NCBI GenBank assembly: GCA_944324675.1
Contig: CALUXE010000001.1
Location: 132,694-196,693 of the forward strand
DNA from: an uncultured Elusimicrobiales bacterium
GTDB lineage: Bacteria; Elusimicrobiota; Elusimicrobia; Elusimicrobiales; Elusimicrobiaceae
Length of the DNA: 64,000 nucleotides
Direction: 5' to 3'
Positions 1-9,000 of this stretch are shown piece after piece. The position numbers and the translations under genes were made by a program. The stretch's first letter is position 1; every line of letters begins with the position of its first letter. The notes below the pieces were generated by a model. The model had not been told where the DNA came from. It worked only from the letters and a program-made list of their open reading frames with translations, and did not search any database.

Positions 1-1719
1 CGCCGCATTGGCGTCAGCCTCTTTCAAAAACGCCTCCGCTTGAGCGTATTCACCTTTCGCAAACGCCTTATACCCTTTTAGAGCCGTTATCTCCGCCTTA
101 AAATAACCAATCTGCCAAGCCCCGAACAATACCGCTATCATTATGCCCGCAAACAATATGCCCCACGCGCATACGCCCCCTATTTTTCTTGTCTTTTCCA
201 CGCAACGAAGATTGTTAAGCATTCCAAATGCGAACCAAAAAGCAAACGCCGTTATCGCCGCCCTGAAAGTTATGTTTAAAGTATTGTCCAAAATAAACGC
301 CGCAAGACCCGAAGCAAGGCATAAATACGCAAGACGCAAATCTTCGTTTTTCTCCGCGCGCGCAGCTTTTAAAACGCCCCAAAAGCCCAGCGCCAAGAAA
401 CAGATAAAAGAGATAAATCCCAAAAGCCCGCTTTCCGCCAAAACCTGCACAAATTGATTGTGCGCTTCGTTGGCTTGCGTCTTTAAGCCGCCCAACGCCG
501 GATTTTTTAGCATAAGCCCGCCTTGGCATAACCCGTAATTCGTCTGGAAAGACGTCAGCCCCTTGCCCAGCAAAGGAGCCTCTTTAAACATCTCAAGCCC
601 GCATGCCCACATCATCAATCTTTGGTGATAGGCCGCATTAAGTTTATCCGCGGGCGCGCCAAGCCCGAAGGCGGAAGCCTCGTTTAAATCGCTAAGTTCC
701 GCTATTCTTTGCGACGCCGCGGGCGAATACTCATCGCCGCCCTGACCCGAAGGCCATAAAAAGAATACCGCAAAGCAAACCGCTATCATCGCCGCGGCGC
801 GCGCTTTGTTCTTTAACAGCAAAACTCTGAAATCCTTAAACAGCAAAAGAAAAACACCCGCGCCAACTACGCCGAGCCAGGAAGAACGGGTCATACTTAT
901 CGCCAAATATGCGCAAATTATCACAAGTATCGCGAAAAAGGTAAACTTCTCCCCGCCGCTTTTCGCTTTCATATATCTTAAAAATACCATCGGCAGGAAT
1001 ATTACAAGATAAGAAGAAAGAAAGTTCGGATTGCCGAACGTCGATACCGCGCGCGAGCCGAATTCGTAATTGATGTTTATCTGCCATATCATCTCCAAAC
1101 CCGCGTTTTGAAGTATCCCGTATAAACCGCATATCGCGCAGACCGCCGTAAAAACGTCGAGTAGGGCAAAAGGCGTAACTTTGTCCAAACGCTTTAAACA
1201 GACATAACCCGCCCAAAGCCACATAAAGGCCGCGTATATCCAGAAAAACACCCCCGAAAACAAATTGAACAAGAACCACGCAAAACACCATAAAAGCAAA
1301 TTAAAATAAAATTCGCCGCGGAATTTCTCCCATTTCCAAGCGCCAACATATTTGGCCAAAAACCACCCGCCGACAAAAGAAAACACGAAAACATCTCCCT
1401 TCTGGGAAAAATCTCCGATCAAAGCCAAGAACCTTCCGCCCGTCGTCAAATTATAAAACAGAGAAACCAAACTTACCGCGGCAAATAAAAGCATGAACAA
1501 ATCCGCCAAACCGTATGCAAACTTTAACTCCCGCTTGATAAATACCTCAACCGACCAGCAAATCAAAAAACCGCTCATCAGCAAAGCCAAAAGCAGATCC
1601 TGCGCGATATACGGATTTTTGGTCAAATCGGTAAAAAAAACAAGCGGCGCCATAAAAACCGAGCCCGCCAAAAGAAGCTTCCGCGCGATAGTCAAAAAGT
1701 TTATTGTCTTTTCTCTCAT
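1..1719 (-). CDS. O-antigen ligase-like (Wzy_C) membrane protein with C-terminal TPR, cut by window edge
   Basis: The minus-strand frame is open from an ATG at 1719 to base 1, so 573 codons are visible and the C-terminus lies outside the window. It encodes many hydrophobic segments and the FGNPNFL motif that marks the periplasmic-loop side of Wzy_C/O-antigen ligase proteins. The last visible residues (AKGEYAQAEAFLKEAD) look like the start of TPR helices. Wzy_C proteins transfer lipid-linked glycans to lipid A core or to pilins. The ATG overlaps the stop of the upstream paralogue (ATGA), so the two are co-translated. The acceptor cannot be told from sequence. Confidence 0.8.
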   Translation of the reverse strand, partial: MREKTINFLTIARKLLLAGSVFMAPLVFFTDLTKNPYIAQDLLLALLMSGFLICWSVEVFIKRELKFAYGLADLFMLLFAAVSLVSLFYNLTTGGRFLALIGDFSQKGDVFVFSFVGGWFLAKYVGAWKWEKFRGEFYFNLLLWCFAWFLFNLFSGVFFWIYAAFMWLWAGYVCLKRLDKVTPFALLDVFTAVCAICGLYGILQNAGLEMIWQININYEFGSRAVSTFGNPNFLSSYLVIFLPMVFLRYMKAKSGGEKFTFFAILVIICAYLAISMTRSSWLGVVGAGVFLLLFKDFRVLLLKNKARAAAMIAVCFAVFFLWPSGQGGDEYSPAASQRIAELSDLNEASAFGLGAPADKLNAAYHQRLMMWACGLEMFKEAPLLGKGLTSFQTNYGLCQGGLMLKNPALGGLKTQANEAHNQFVQVLAESGLLGFISFICFLALGFWGVLKAARAEKNEDLRLAYLCLASGLAAFILDNTLNITFRAAITAFAFWFAFGMLNNLRCVEKTRKIGGVCAWGILFAGIMIAVLFGAWQIGYFKAEITALKGYKAFAKGEYAQAEAFLKEADANAA

Positions 1720-3911
1720 ATTCCCCCAGCAGATCTTATCCCTCTAAGATGATTTTGCGCCACGGCGTCGTTTCTGTGTTTGGCGATATACAGAGGATTG
1801 GAAACTTCCTCGGGGCCCTCGATATAGAGGCTTACCCAATTTGCCGCGCGTCTGTAATCGTTATGTTCCAAAGCGATGTTGGCAAGCTGATAATAGGCAT
1901 TATCGTAAGTGGGATCAAGCAATAAAGACTTCTTTAAAGACTCTTCCGAAAGTTTATAATACTGCTCCGCCTTATCCTTGTTCCCTTTTTGCACCTCGTA
2001 CTTGGCCATATCGTGGTACAAAGCCCCCAAATTATAGTGTATCATCGTATCGTTGGGAATTAAGGATAAAGACCTCTTATACGCCCGCAAAGCCCTTTCG
2101 TAATCGTTATACAAACCGTTTTCCGGATCGCCAGCGTAAGGGAGATTTTTCTTCTCCCTGCTTCCCAAATTCTGGAACACTATCCCGCTGAATTGATTTA
2201 AACCCACCGCAAACGGATTTAACTTTATAGCCTTGTTGTAATATAACGGCGCAGATGCATTCTTGCGTGCGGCCAAGCCCGCGCCCGCCGCGCTATAAAA
2301 ATCCGCCCTAAACGGGAAAAAAGTTAAATATATCAATCCCACCGCCGCCGCATATACCGCCAATACGCTTATGCGCTTGCTATCAAATGCCGTTTTCAAA
2401 AACAACCACGCCGTATATAACGAACCCGAAATAAAAAACAGCCAGTAAATAATAAAATATCTTATCTTGCCTTTTAGGGCGGGAGCGCTCATCTCGTAAA
2501 AATCCCTAAACAATAAACACAAAATAAACGCAGCCAATACGGCAAAAACGATATAACACCATTTAAAAAGTTTGCCGGCGCCCGCAGGTGATTCCTCGGG
2601 CAAAGTACGCTTTATTTCCAAAGGCCCAAAATTTAAAGCGAACAATATCCCGCAAAACAAAGCCAGAAAATACGCCGTCGACACGAAGTAGATGCTTACG
2701 TCCACCATATTGTGTATATATACCACTCCCGCCGCGCCGAAACACGAAAGCAATATCAAACCTTCCCTGCGGCTTTTGGGGGAATTGGCCAGCTCCTTAA
2801 GTTTCCGCCAAGATCCTTCCAGCTGCCAAAAAAGCACCAAAAGGAAAAGCCCCAACCCCAAAAGGCCAAGCTCCGTACTTTGTTCCAAGGAATAATTTTC
2901 GGCGTGCTGCGTCTCGCCGTTGTGAATCCCCTCCATATAAAATATCTCGGGCCGCTTATAGGCGGTGTAAATAAACTGGAATGAGCCCTTCCCCATACCG
3001 AATACTGGGTTTTCTTCAGTCATCTCCAAAGCAGAACGCCATGTGGAAAGCCTGAAATTTACCGATTGCATTCTCTTGGCGGTGAATACCCCCGCCGCCA
3101 ATATCGCCGCCAACAACACCGCCGAAAGAAGAAGATTATACCTCAGCCTATGGCTTTTGTATTTCTCGGAAAAGAAATTCAAATAAATCGCCCCGAATAA
3201 AAATACCCCCGATGCCAAAGCAAGCCACGCGCCTTTGCTTAAAGTAAATATTATATTCACCACAAGCAAAGCCATAAGAACGGCAAGGCTCATCTTCCGG
3301 TCATAAAGGAAACGGCCAAGCACTATAAAAAAACAAAATAAACAAAAATCCGCCAAAAAGTTCGGGTTCGCTATGGTTGAAAAAATCCTCTTGCCAAAAA
3401 AATCCGTCCATTCCAGTACGTCTATCCCCGGCAAAACATATATATTCAATATCTGTACCGCACCGTAAACGGATACCGCCCACGCGGCAATTAAAACATA
3501 TCCAAAAAACTCCTCCGCCCGCTTAAAATTGAAATTAAATGCCGCGATTAAAAATAAAATCCCGCACACCGTAAAGCGCAGCAGGGCCGGCGTTCTAGCC
3601 TGCATATACGGATGAAAGAAAAAAGAGATAAACACATATCCAAAGTATAAAAGAAACGGAAACAGTAATGTTAAATTGCGTGCCGTAAATATATTGGCGC
3701 GATCCTTTATCAGCGAGGCAACAAAAAAACACGCCGCGCTTATCGCCCCAATATAGAAAAGTGTTATTTTGATTTGAGCGCTGTCCTGCGTGAAAAGAAA
3801 TAAAGACACCGCTATAAATATGCCGCCCAAACCCAGCCAGCGCGTTATAAGGTTGGAATAAACGCTTTCTTCTTTGTCTTCTGCTTTTAAAACCGGTTTC
3901 TTCTTGGCCAT
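1716..3911 (-). CDS. O-antigen ligase-like (Wzy_C) membrane protein with C-terminal TPR repeats
   Basis: This is a polytopic inner-membrane protein of about 731 residues. A charged N-terminus (MAKKKPVLK) precedes roughly a dozen membrane segments and the Wzy_C signature ANPNFLADF near residue 180. Hydrophilic TPR helices fill roughly residues 590-710 (for example HYNLGALYHDMAKYEVQKG). It resembles the next gene downstream in architecture, and the two overlap by 4 bp. I chose the ATG at 3911; a TTG two codons earlier is possible, and neither has a clear Shine-Dalgarno. The family covers O-antigen ligases and pilin oligosaccharyltransferases; which applies here is unknown. Confidence 0.82.
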   Translation of the reverse strand: MAKKKPVLKAEDKEESVYSNLITRWLGLGGIFIAVSLFLFTQDSAQIKITLFYIGAISAACFFVASLIKDRANIFTARNLTLLFPFLLYFGYVFISFFFHPYMQARTPALLRFTVCGILFLIAAFNFNFKRAEEFFGYVLIAAWAVSVYGAVQILNIYVLPGIDVLEWTDFFGKRIFSTIANPNFLADFCLFCFFIVLGRFLYDRKMSLAVLMALLVVNIIFTLSKGAWLALASGVFLFGAIYLNFFSEKYKSHRLRYNLLLSAVLLAAILAAGVFTAKRMQSVNFRLSTWRSALEMTEENPVFGMGKGSFQFIYTAYKRPEIFYMEGIHNGETQHAENYSLEQSTELGLLGLGLFLLVLFWQLEGSWRKLKELANSPKSRREGLILLSCFGAAGVVYIHNMVDVSIYFVSTAYFLALFCGILFALNFGPLEIKRTLPEESPAGAGKLFKWCYIVFAVLAAFILCLLFRDFYEMSAPALKGKIRYFIIYWLFFISGSLYTAWLFLKTAFDSKRISVLAVYAAAVGLIYLTFFPFRADFYSAAGAGLAARKNASAPLYYNKAIKLNPFAVGLNQFSGIVFQNLGSREKKNLPYAGDPENGLYNDYERALRAYKRSLSLIPNDTMIHYNLGALYHDMAKYEVQKGNKDKAEQYYKLSEESLKKSLLLDPTYDNAYYQLANIALEHNDYRRAANWVSLYIEGPEEVSNPLYIAKHRNDAVAQNHLRGIRSAGGI

Positions 3912-3929
3912 AATCAAGACAAAAAAATA

Positions 3930-4002
3930 AGCCGAGAATGGGGATCGAACCCACGACCTACCGCTTACGAAGCGGTTGCTCTACCAGCTGAGCTATCTCG
4001 GC
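3930..4002 (-). tRNA. tRNA-Thr (CGT anticodon)
   Basis: The reverse complement folds into a full cloverleaf. The acceptor stem is GCCGAGA/TCTCGGC, the D arm is AGCTCAGCTGGTAGAGCA, and the anticodon stem has loop TTCGTAA. The T arm reads GTGGGTTCGATCCCCAT. Anticodon CGT reads ACG (Thr). CCA is not encoded. A T-rich run follows the 3' end, before the Wzy_C gene. Confidence 0.96.
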
Positions 4003-4150
4003 GATATACTAGATTTTATCAATTTTGAAATATTATTTCCACTTTATTTATCAAATTATATCCCAAAATTATCGGCGCAGGCGCCTATTTTCCCCATCGC
4101 AGGGCTTAATTTAGAAACAGGAACTCGCGCGCCCTTTCTGCGGTTTATAT

Positions 4151-4567
4151 TTATTTTACGGAGACTACTTCCACCTCAAAATGCAAATCCTTGCCCGCCA
4201 ACGGATGATTGAAATCCAATTCCACCTCCTTATCCGTCACCGAACGCACCACCGCCCTAAAACTGTGTTCGCCGTTGCTGGCTCCCACCACATCGCCGAC
4301 TTTTAGGTTGTCTATGCCTTGTATCGCGTCGCGCGGGACATTCCTCTTAGCCTCGGGATTAATTTCCCCATAAGCTTCTTTGGCCGCTATGTCCACGGAT
4401 TTTCTGTCGCCCGCTTTAAGCCCCGCAAGCGCCTTTTCCAAGCCGACTATTATATGGCCCGCCCCTTGGACATACTCCAACGGTTCCCGGCCCTTTGAAC
4501 TATCTTCCACTTTACCCGCTACCGTTAAAGTGTAGTGAATGGCTACCTTCGATCCTTCCTTTATCAT
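4151..4567 (-). CDS. slyD: SlyD-type FKBP peptidyl-prolyl cis-trans isomerase
   Basis: The 138-residue product starts with the FKBP strand VAIHYTLTVAGKVEDSS and continues through GREPLEYVQGAGHIIVGLEKAL. An insert-in-flap chaperone domain (about residues 65-120) is followed by the final strand FNHPLAGKDLHFEVEVV, which is the typical SlyD order. It is cytoplasmic (no signal peptide). It catalyses prolyl isomerisation and assists folding. The histidine-rich metal-binding tail of enterobacterial SlyD is absent, so a nickel-delivery role is not supported. A strong Shine-Dalgarno (GAGAGGAG) lies 5 bases before the ATG. Confidence 0.93.
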   Translation of the reverse strand: MIKEGSKVAIHYTLTVAGKVEDSSKGREPLEYVQGAGHIIVGLEKALAGLKAGDRKSVDIAAKEAYGEINPEAKRNVPRDAIQGIDNLKVGDVVGASNGEHSFRAVVRSVTDKEVELDFNHPLAGKDLHFEVEVVSVK

Positions 4568-4700
4568 ACGCTCTCCTCTCGGGCGACCGCCACGAAAAAT
4601 ATAAATTTATTCTACTATATTTTCTACTATATTTCCCGCCCTTATTACATTCGCCCTCACGGCATAATCGGAATAAAATCAATTTTCATCTACGCATAAA

Positions 4701-4724
4701 TAAAGCCCTCAAAAGAGGGCTTTA
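4701..4724 (-). terminator. Intrinsic terminator of the cysteine-rich secreted protein gene
   Basis: A perfect 10-bp inverted repeat (TAAAGCCCTC / GAGGGCTTTA) with an AAAA loop lies just downstream of the minus-strand gene ending at 4761. On the minus strand it is followed by a T-rich tail (TTTATG). Confidence 0.8.
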
Positions 4725-4760
4725 TCATTATTTAAAAACGATTGGCTGAAACTAAAATAT

Positions 4761-6011
4761 CTATTTCGTAAAGTCCACCACCAAATATTTTTTGTCGCAG
4801 TATTCGTCGGAGTCATTTGTATTCGTCATGTCCTTTCCCATACAAACCACTTCCCTATATTGAGATAAAGTGGATTGTTCCGTCACTGCCGTATAATCAG
4901 AACCCGCCGGACATGTATATATGGTGTACATTACTCTCTTATAAGAATCTTTGCACTCCAGACCTGAGCCCATCTCCCATCCGCTAGGACCACAATCCGC
5001 GCCGAACTGCGTATCGGTAACGTAGTAGCAGGAACGCGCCCCCCCGGAACAGCCGCCTTGGTTCCGGCAAAGAGATATACAGCTGTTTACATCGCTCTCT
5101 GAACATTGCGACATCGTCGCTGCATATCGGTCTTCTCCTTCCGATGCCCCCTGCATTTTGCATGCGAGGGCGCCGTTTTCCGGATCAGTTGTGTATTCGC
5201 ATTTACGGTAGAAGGATTCAACCTGAGAGATAAAAGGTTTGAGGACCACATTAGTTACCTGATATTTTACTTGCCTTACATCCTTGCAGGATTTGCTTGA
5301 AGTCAAATTGTCGCCGCATTTAAACTCTCCGGCAGCGTCGTGATCGCAGTTATCTGTTGGACATGAGCCGCTTGAACACGTCGTCCACTGGCCATAATAA
5401 TGGCCTTTACTCTCGGAACCGCACTTTTCGGACGGGGTAGAGGATAATATCTGATTGCCGTAGGCAGTCCCTCTTACATCTGGGAATTGAAATGCGCCTC
5501 CGGTTGAATTATTTACTATTTTAAGTCGGCGCGTGTACAAAGACCCTATTTGTATCGGTACATCTATATTCACCCGCGACCCGCTCGCAACAATATACCT
5601 TGCATATAAAGTAGGTATAGTTATTTTACCAGAAAAATTTAAATCAAAAAATGTCGCCTGCGGAACGGTAGCGGAGCTATAATTCGTCACAAAAATATTC
5701 CCGTATTTTTGATTGGCCGCGCTTAAAAATAAATCCCTCTCTACATTTAAGTCCCCTCCGAAAGATATAACCTTGGCGTTCAAATACGTTTCCTGTATAG
5801 GACGGTATATCGGCAAAGAATGACCGGTAGGGGTTATGTCGTTTTTGCTGACGGCCCCTATAATCAAATCGCCCACAGTGGCATCACCGAATACCGAAAA
5901 TGTGCTGAACATACCATAAGGGCTGGACAACGCGGTAGTTATTTCGTATTCCGCCGCTTTGGCGCCGCCACATAAAAAGAAACATAATAATAACAGAAGA
6001 AATTTCTTCAT
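4761..6011 (-). CDS. Secreted cysteine-rich protein of unknown function
   Basis: This protein of about 416 residues begins with a clear signal peptide (MKKFLLLLLCFFLCGGAKA). The next 170 residues are beta-rich with alternating hydrophobics (GDLNVERDLFLSAA). The C-terminal half (from about residue 195) carries 18 cysteines, including a cluster resembling CSSGSCPTDNC, which suggests a disulfide-bonded extracytoplasmic module. I chose the ATG at 6011 because AAGAGGA sits 7 bases upstream; a TTG at 6017 would be too close to it. It is monocistronic with its own terminator. I recognise no family. It could be a surface or pilus-associated protein, but that is a guess. Confidence 0.78.
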   Translation of the reverse strand: MKKFLLLLLCFFLCGGAKAAEYEITTALSSPYGMFSTFSVFGDATVGDLIIGAVSKNDITPTGHSLPIYRPIQETYLNAKVISFGGDLNVERDLFLSAANQKYGNIFVTNYSSATVPQATFFDLNFSGKITIPTLYARYIVASGSRVNIDVPIQIGSLYTRRLKIVNNSTGGAFQFPDVRGTAYGNQILSSTPSEKCGSESKGHYYGQWTTCSSGSCPTDNCDHDAAGEFKCGDNLTSSKSCKDVRQVKYQVTNVVLKPFISQVESFYRKCEYTTDPENGALACKMQGASEGEDRYAATMSQCSESDVNSCISLCRNQGGCSGGARSCYYVTDTQFGADCGPSGWEMGSGLECKDSYKRVMYTIYTCPAGSDYTAVTEQSTLSQYREVVCMGKDMTNTNDSDEYCDKKYLVVDFTK

Positions 6012-6089
6012 ATTCAATTCCTCTTAAACAAGTAACATCTCTATTTTCCCTTTTTAGATATAATACATGCCTCAGACTTTACTGTCAAG

Positions 6090-9000
6090 CTAAGAATGAA
6101 ACAAATATCTTTGCAAAAACGGCTTTAAAGACGGTATATTATTCACGCTTTCGCTGGCAAGCAAGAAGCCTTTAACCGTGCCTTTTCCGTCTTTTATCTC
6201 CACCACATGCCACATAAGATTCACCTTGCTGCCGTCGATTATATTTATATCAAACAAGAAATCGAACGCCCCGCCTTTAGACGCGTTATACGCGCTCTTG
6301 AAATCGCCCTCCGCTTTTAGGCTGTCATAGGCGAACTTAGCGAAAATATTCTGATCTTCCGCTTCCACGATGTCGTATATGCCGCAAATATTGCGCATGA
6401 CGCCGTTTAAATTCTTTATTTTGTAATTTTCGTCTATTATAGCGGCGGGGACATCCAAACTCGACGCCAAGCGCCTAAGCGCGCCCAAGCTGTTGTCCAC
6501 GGCTTTTTGGTTTTGTCGGATTTCCAAAGCCATGCTCATAAGACCGCCGACAAAACTAATAAAACTCTTATCCTCGTCGGTCATCGGCATGGTGTTCTTC
6601 TTTACGCTTACAAAAGCTATCGCCCCCTCCACTTTGCCCGCTATATACAACGGAGCGGCTATTATCGAACTTATCCCCCTCTTTACATGCAGACATCTTA
6701 CGCACTTTAAAGGGGAAGTGTCGCGGCAGGCGTATATTTTACCCTCTTGAATATCGCGGAAACATTCCTCGACAACGGTTTCTATGCCTTTCTTTATATC
6801 GTAAGGGTTATCCGTGGCATAGTTTATCAATATCTTATCACGGTTGCGCCCGCTGAAATGCATTATCAAGCCCACTTCCGCGCCGAATATCTGTTTTCCG
6901 TACTCAAGAACGTCTTTCATATTCTCCACAAAGCCGCGCTGCTTTCGGGAGGAGAAATCATAAAGATGATGGATTTTGTTCTCCAGGCCTTTACGCCTGT
7001 CTACGTTCTCCACGAGCATCACTACGCTGTCCTCTCCTTCCAAACGGGATATGGAAGCCTCATAAAATTTGGATTCCCCGCCGCTCTTCATCGAAAAGCT
7101 CGCCTGCGAGGGTACTCCCGTCTTATAGGCCTGTTTTATATTTTCCAAAAGCAAATCGCCCTCTTCTTTGCTTAAAAACTCCTGTATCGGATGGCCCAAG
7201 TAGTCCGAGGGAAATACCGCTATATCATAACCCGCTTCCGCCGTTTGATACTCCTGGATTATTCCCTTGGAGTCCAATTTGATATACAGGCCGGGCAAAA
7301 TATTCTTCACGCCCTTCAACTCTTTAAGTTTGTAATCCAGTTCCGAGGCAAGCTGGCGCTCCTTGCTGGCGTCGCGTATTACTATTACGGCTTTTTCGCC
7401 GTCGCCGCTTCTAAAAGAGCTTATCCTTACTACCGCCGCTTTTTTACGCCCCTTAATATTCAGCATCGCTTCAAACGAGACCAATTTATCCTTCTTTAAA
7501 AGCTCCGTCTTGGAGGCCAAGTAAACCTCCACCTTTTTAGCCTCCTTCCTTTCTTTGTCGACAAGCAAATCAAACAGACTTAACTTCATAAGCTCATCCA
7601 AGGAATAGTCCGTAAAGGAGCAGGCCTCGGCGTTGGCCTTCGTAAAGGAAGAAAGTTTTTTATCCTTTATATCGCATTCCAGCAAAGCGCCGTCCACTAT
7701 CTGCGCAAGCGCTTGGGCATATTGGCTTCTTTCGTCAAGAACATTTAAAAGCTGCTTTTTGGCGCTTATGTTCCTAAATGAAATGATGAAATTGTTATTC
7801 TTGGCCAATATGGCGTTGGCTTCAACTTCCACTCCGGAATTTTCGCCTTTCTTTATTCTATAATCCCTGCTCCTTACTGCGCCGTGATTATAAACCTCCG
7901 CCATATCCAGTTCCAGGGCGGCTTTGTCGCGCGGAGTAAACAGCGAAGCCAAAGGTTTGGAATACAAGTCCGCGAAGTTTATCCCAAAAAGCTGTTCCGC
8001 CCTTTTGTTGCATTTTAAAATAAGGCCCTCCTTTGAACAAAGCAATACCGCCTCTTGGTAGCTTAGCATATCCTCGGCGGCTACGGCGCTGTCTTCCGGG
8101 GTTATCTCTTTTGAGTTCTTGTCCGGAGTCAGTTGCAAAATATAATCGCACACCGTTTTGCCTCCGCTTAAAGTCCTTTCGTTTACGGGCGTCATTGCGA
8201 CTTTTAAAGGCATTACGCCGCTTTTGTTCAAACCGCTGAGCGTTTTTTTCAGCCTGTCGAAATTTATCTTGCCGTCAAATACGCAAGGCTCCATAGCGGC
8301 CATCGCCCGCCGCGCTTTCAACGGAAGGCCCGGCTTTATAAATATGCTGCCGTACAAGGCTTTATCATCCTTGGTAAAACCCAAAATATCCCGCGCCGCG
8401 CGGTTCATTTCGTAAATGTACCCGTTGTGCTGCAGAATTATAAGGGGAATGGTAGTCCCTTCAAAAACACTGCGGAATCTGTCGTCCTTCGCTTTGGCCT
8501 TATTCTCCATACTGCGCTCCTTGGTTATATTCCTTAAGAACATTATCACTATTTTCTTGCCCAAATATTTGGATATCGCCGCGGAAACCTCAAACTCAAA
8601 CACCTCGTCTTTGTTTTTGTTGTCCATCTTGACAAAAGCGTAATCGCTGGCCGCGGTTCCGGCGAATACTTTGTCGTAAAATTCGCGCGCGACGTCCTCG
8701 CTCCCGGCGGAAGCCAATTCGTAAAAGCTCTTGCCTTTTACGTCGTATTCTTCATATCCGAGAGAATTAAGCAAAGTTTTGTTCGCGAAAGATATTTTAC
8801 CCTGCTCTATTATTAGTATGCCCTCTTTGCAGTTTTCCACCAAAAGCGAATACTTGCTGCGGGATTCATATACCTGCCGCTCCATCTTGCTCTTGGCCGT
8901 GATGTCTTCCGATACGCCCAAAAGACAATTAGGCGTTCCGTCGGCAAAGAAAAGCGGGGTTTTTACCGTATGCATTATTTTTATCTCACCGTCTTGCGTG

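Noticed and set aside
3912-3917. TTG start two codons before the ATG of the second Wzy_C gene
   Set aside because: It adds only two residues and has no better ribosome site than the ATG at 3911.
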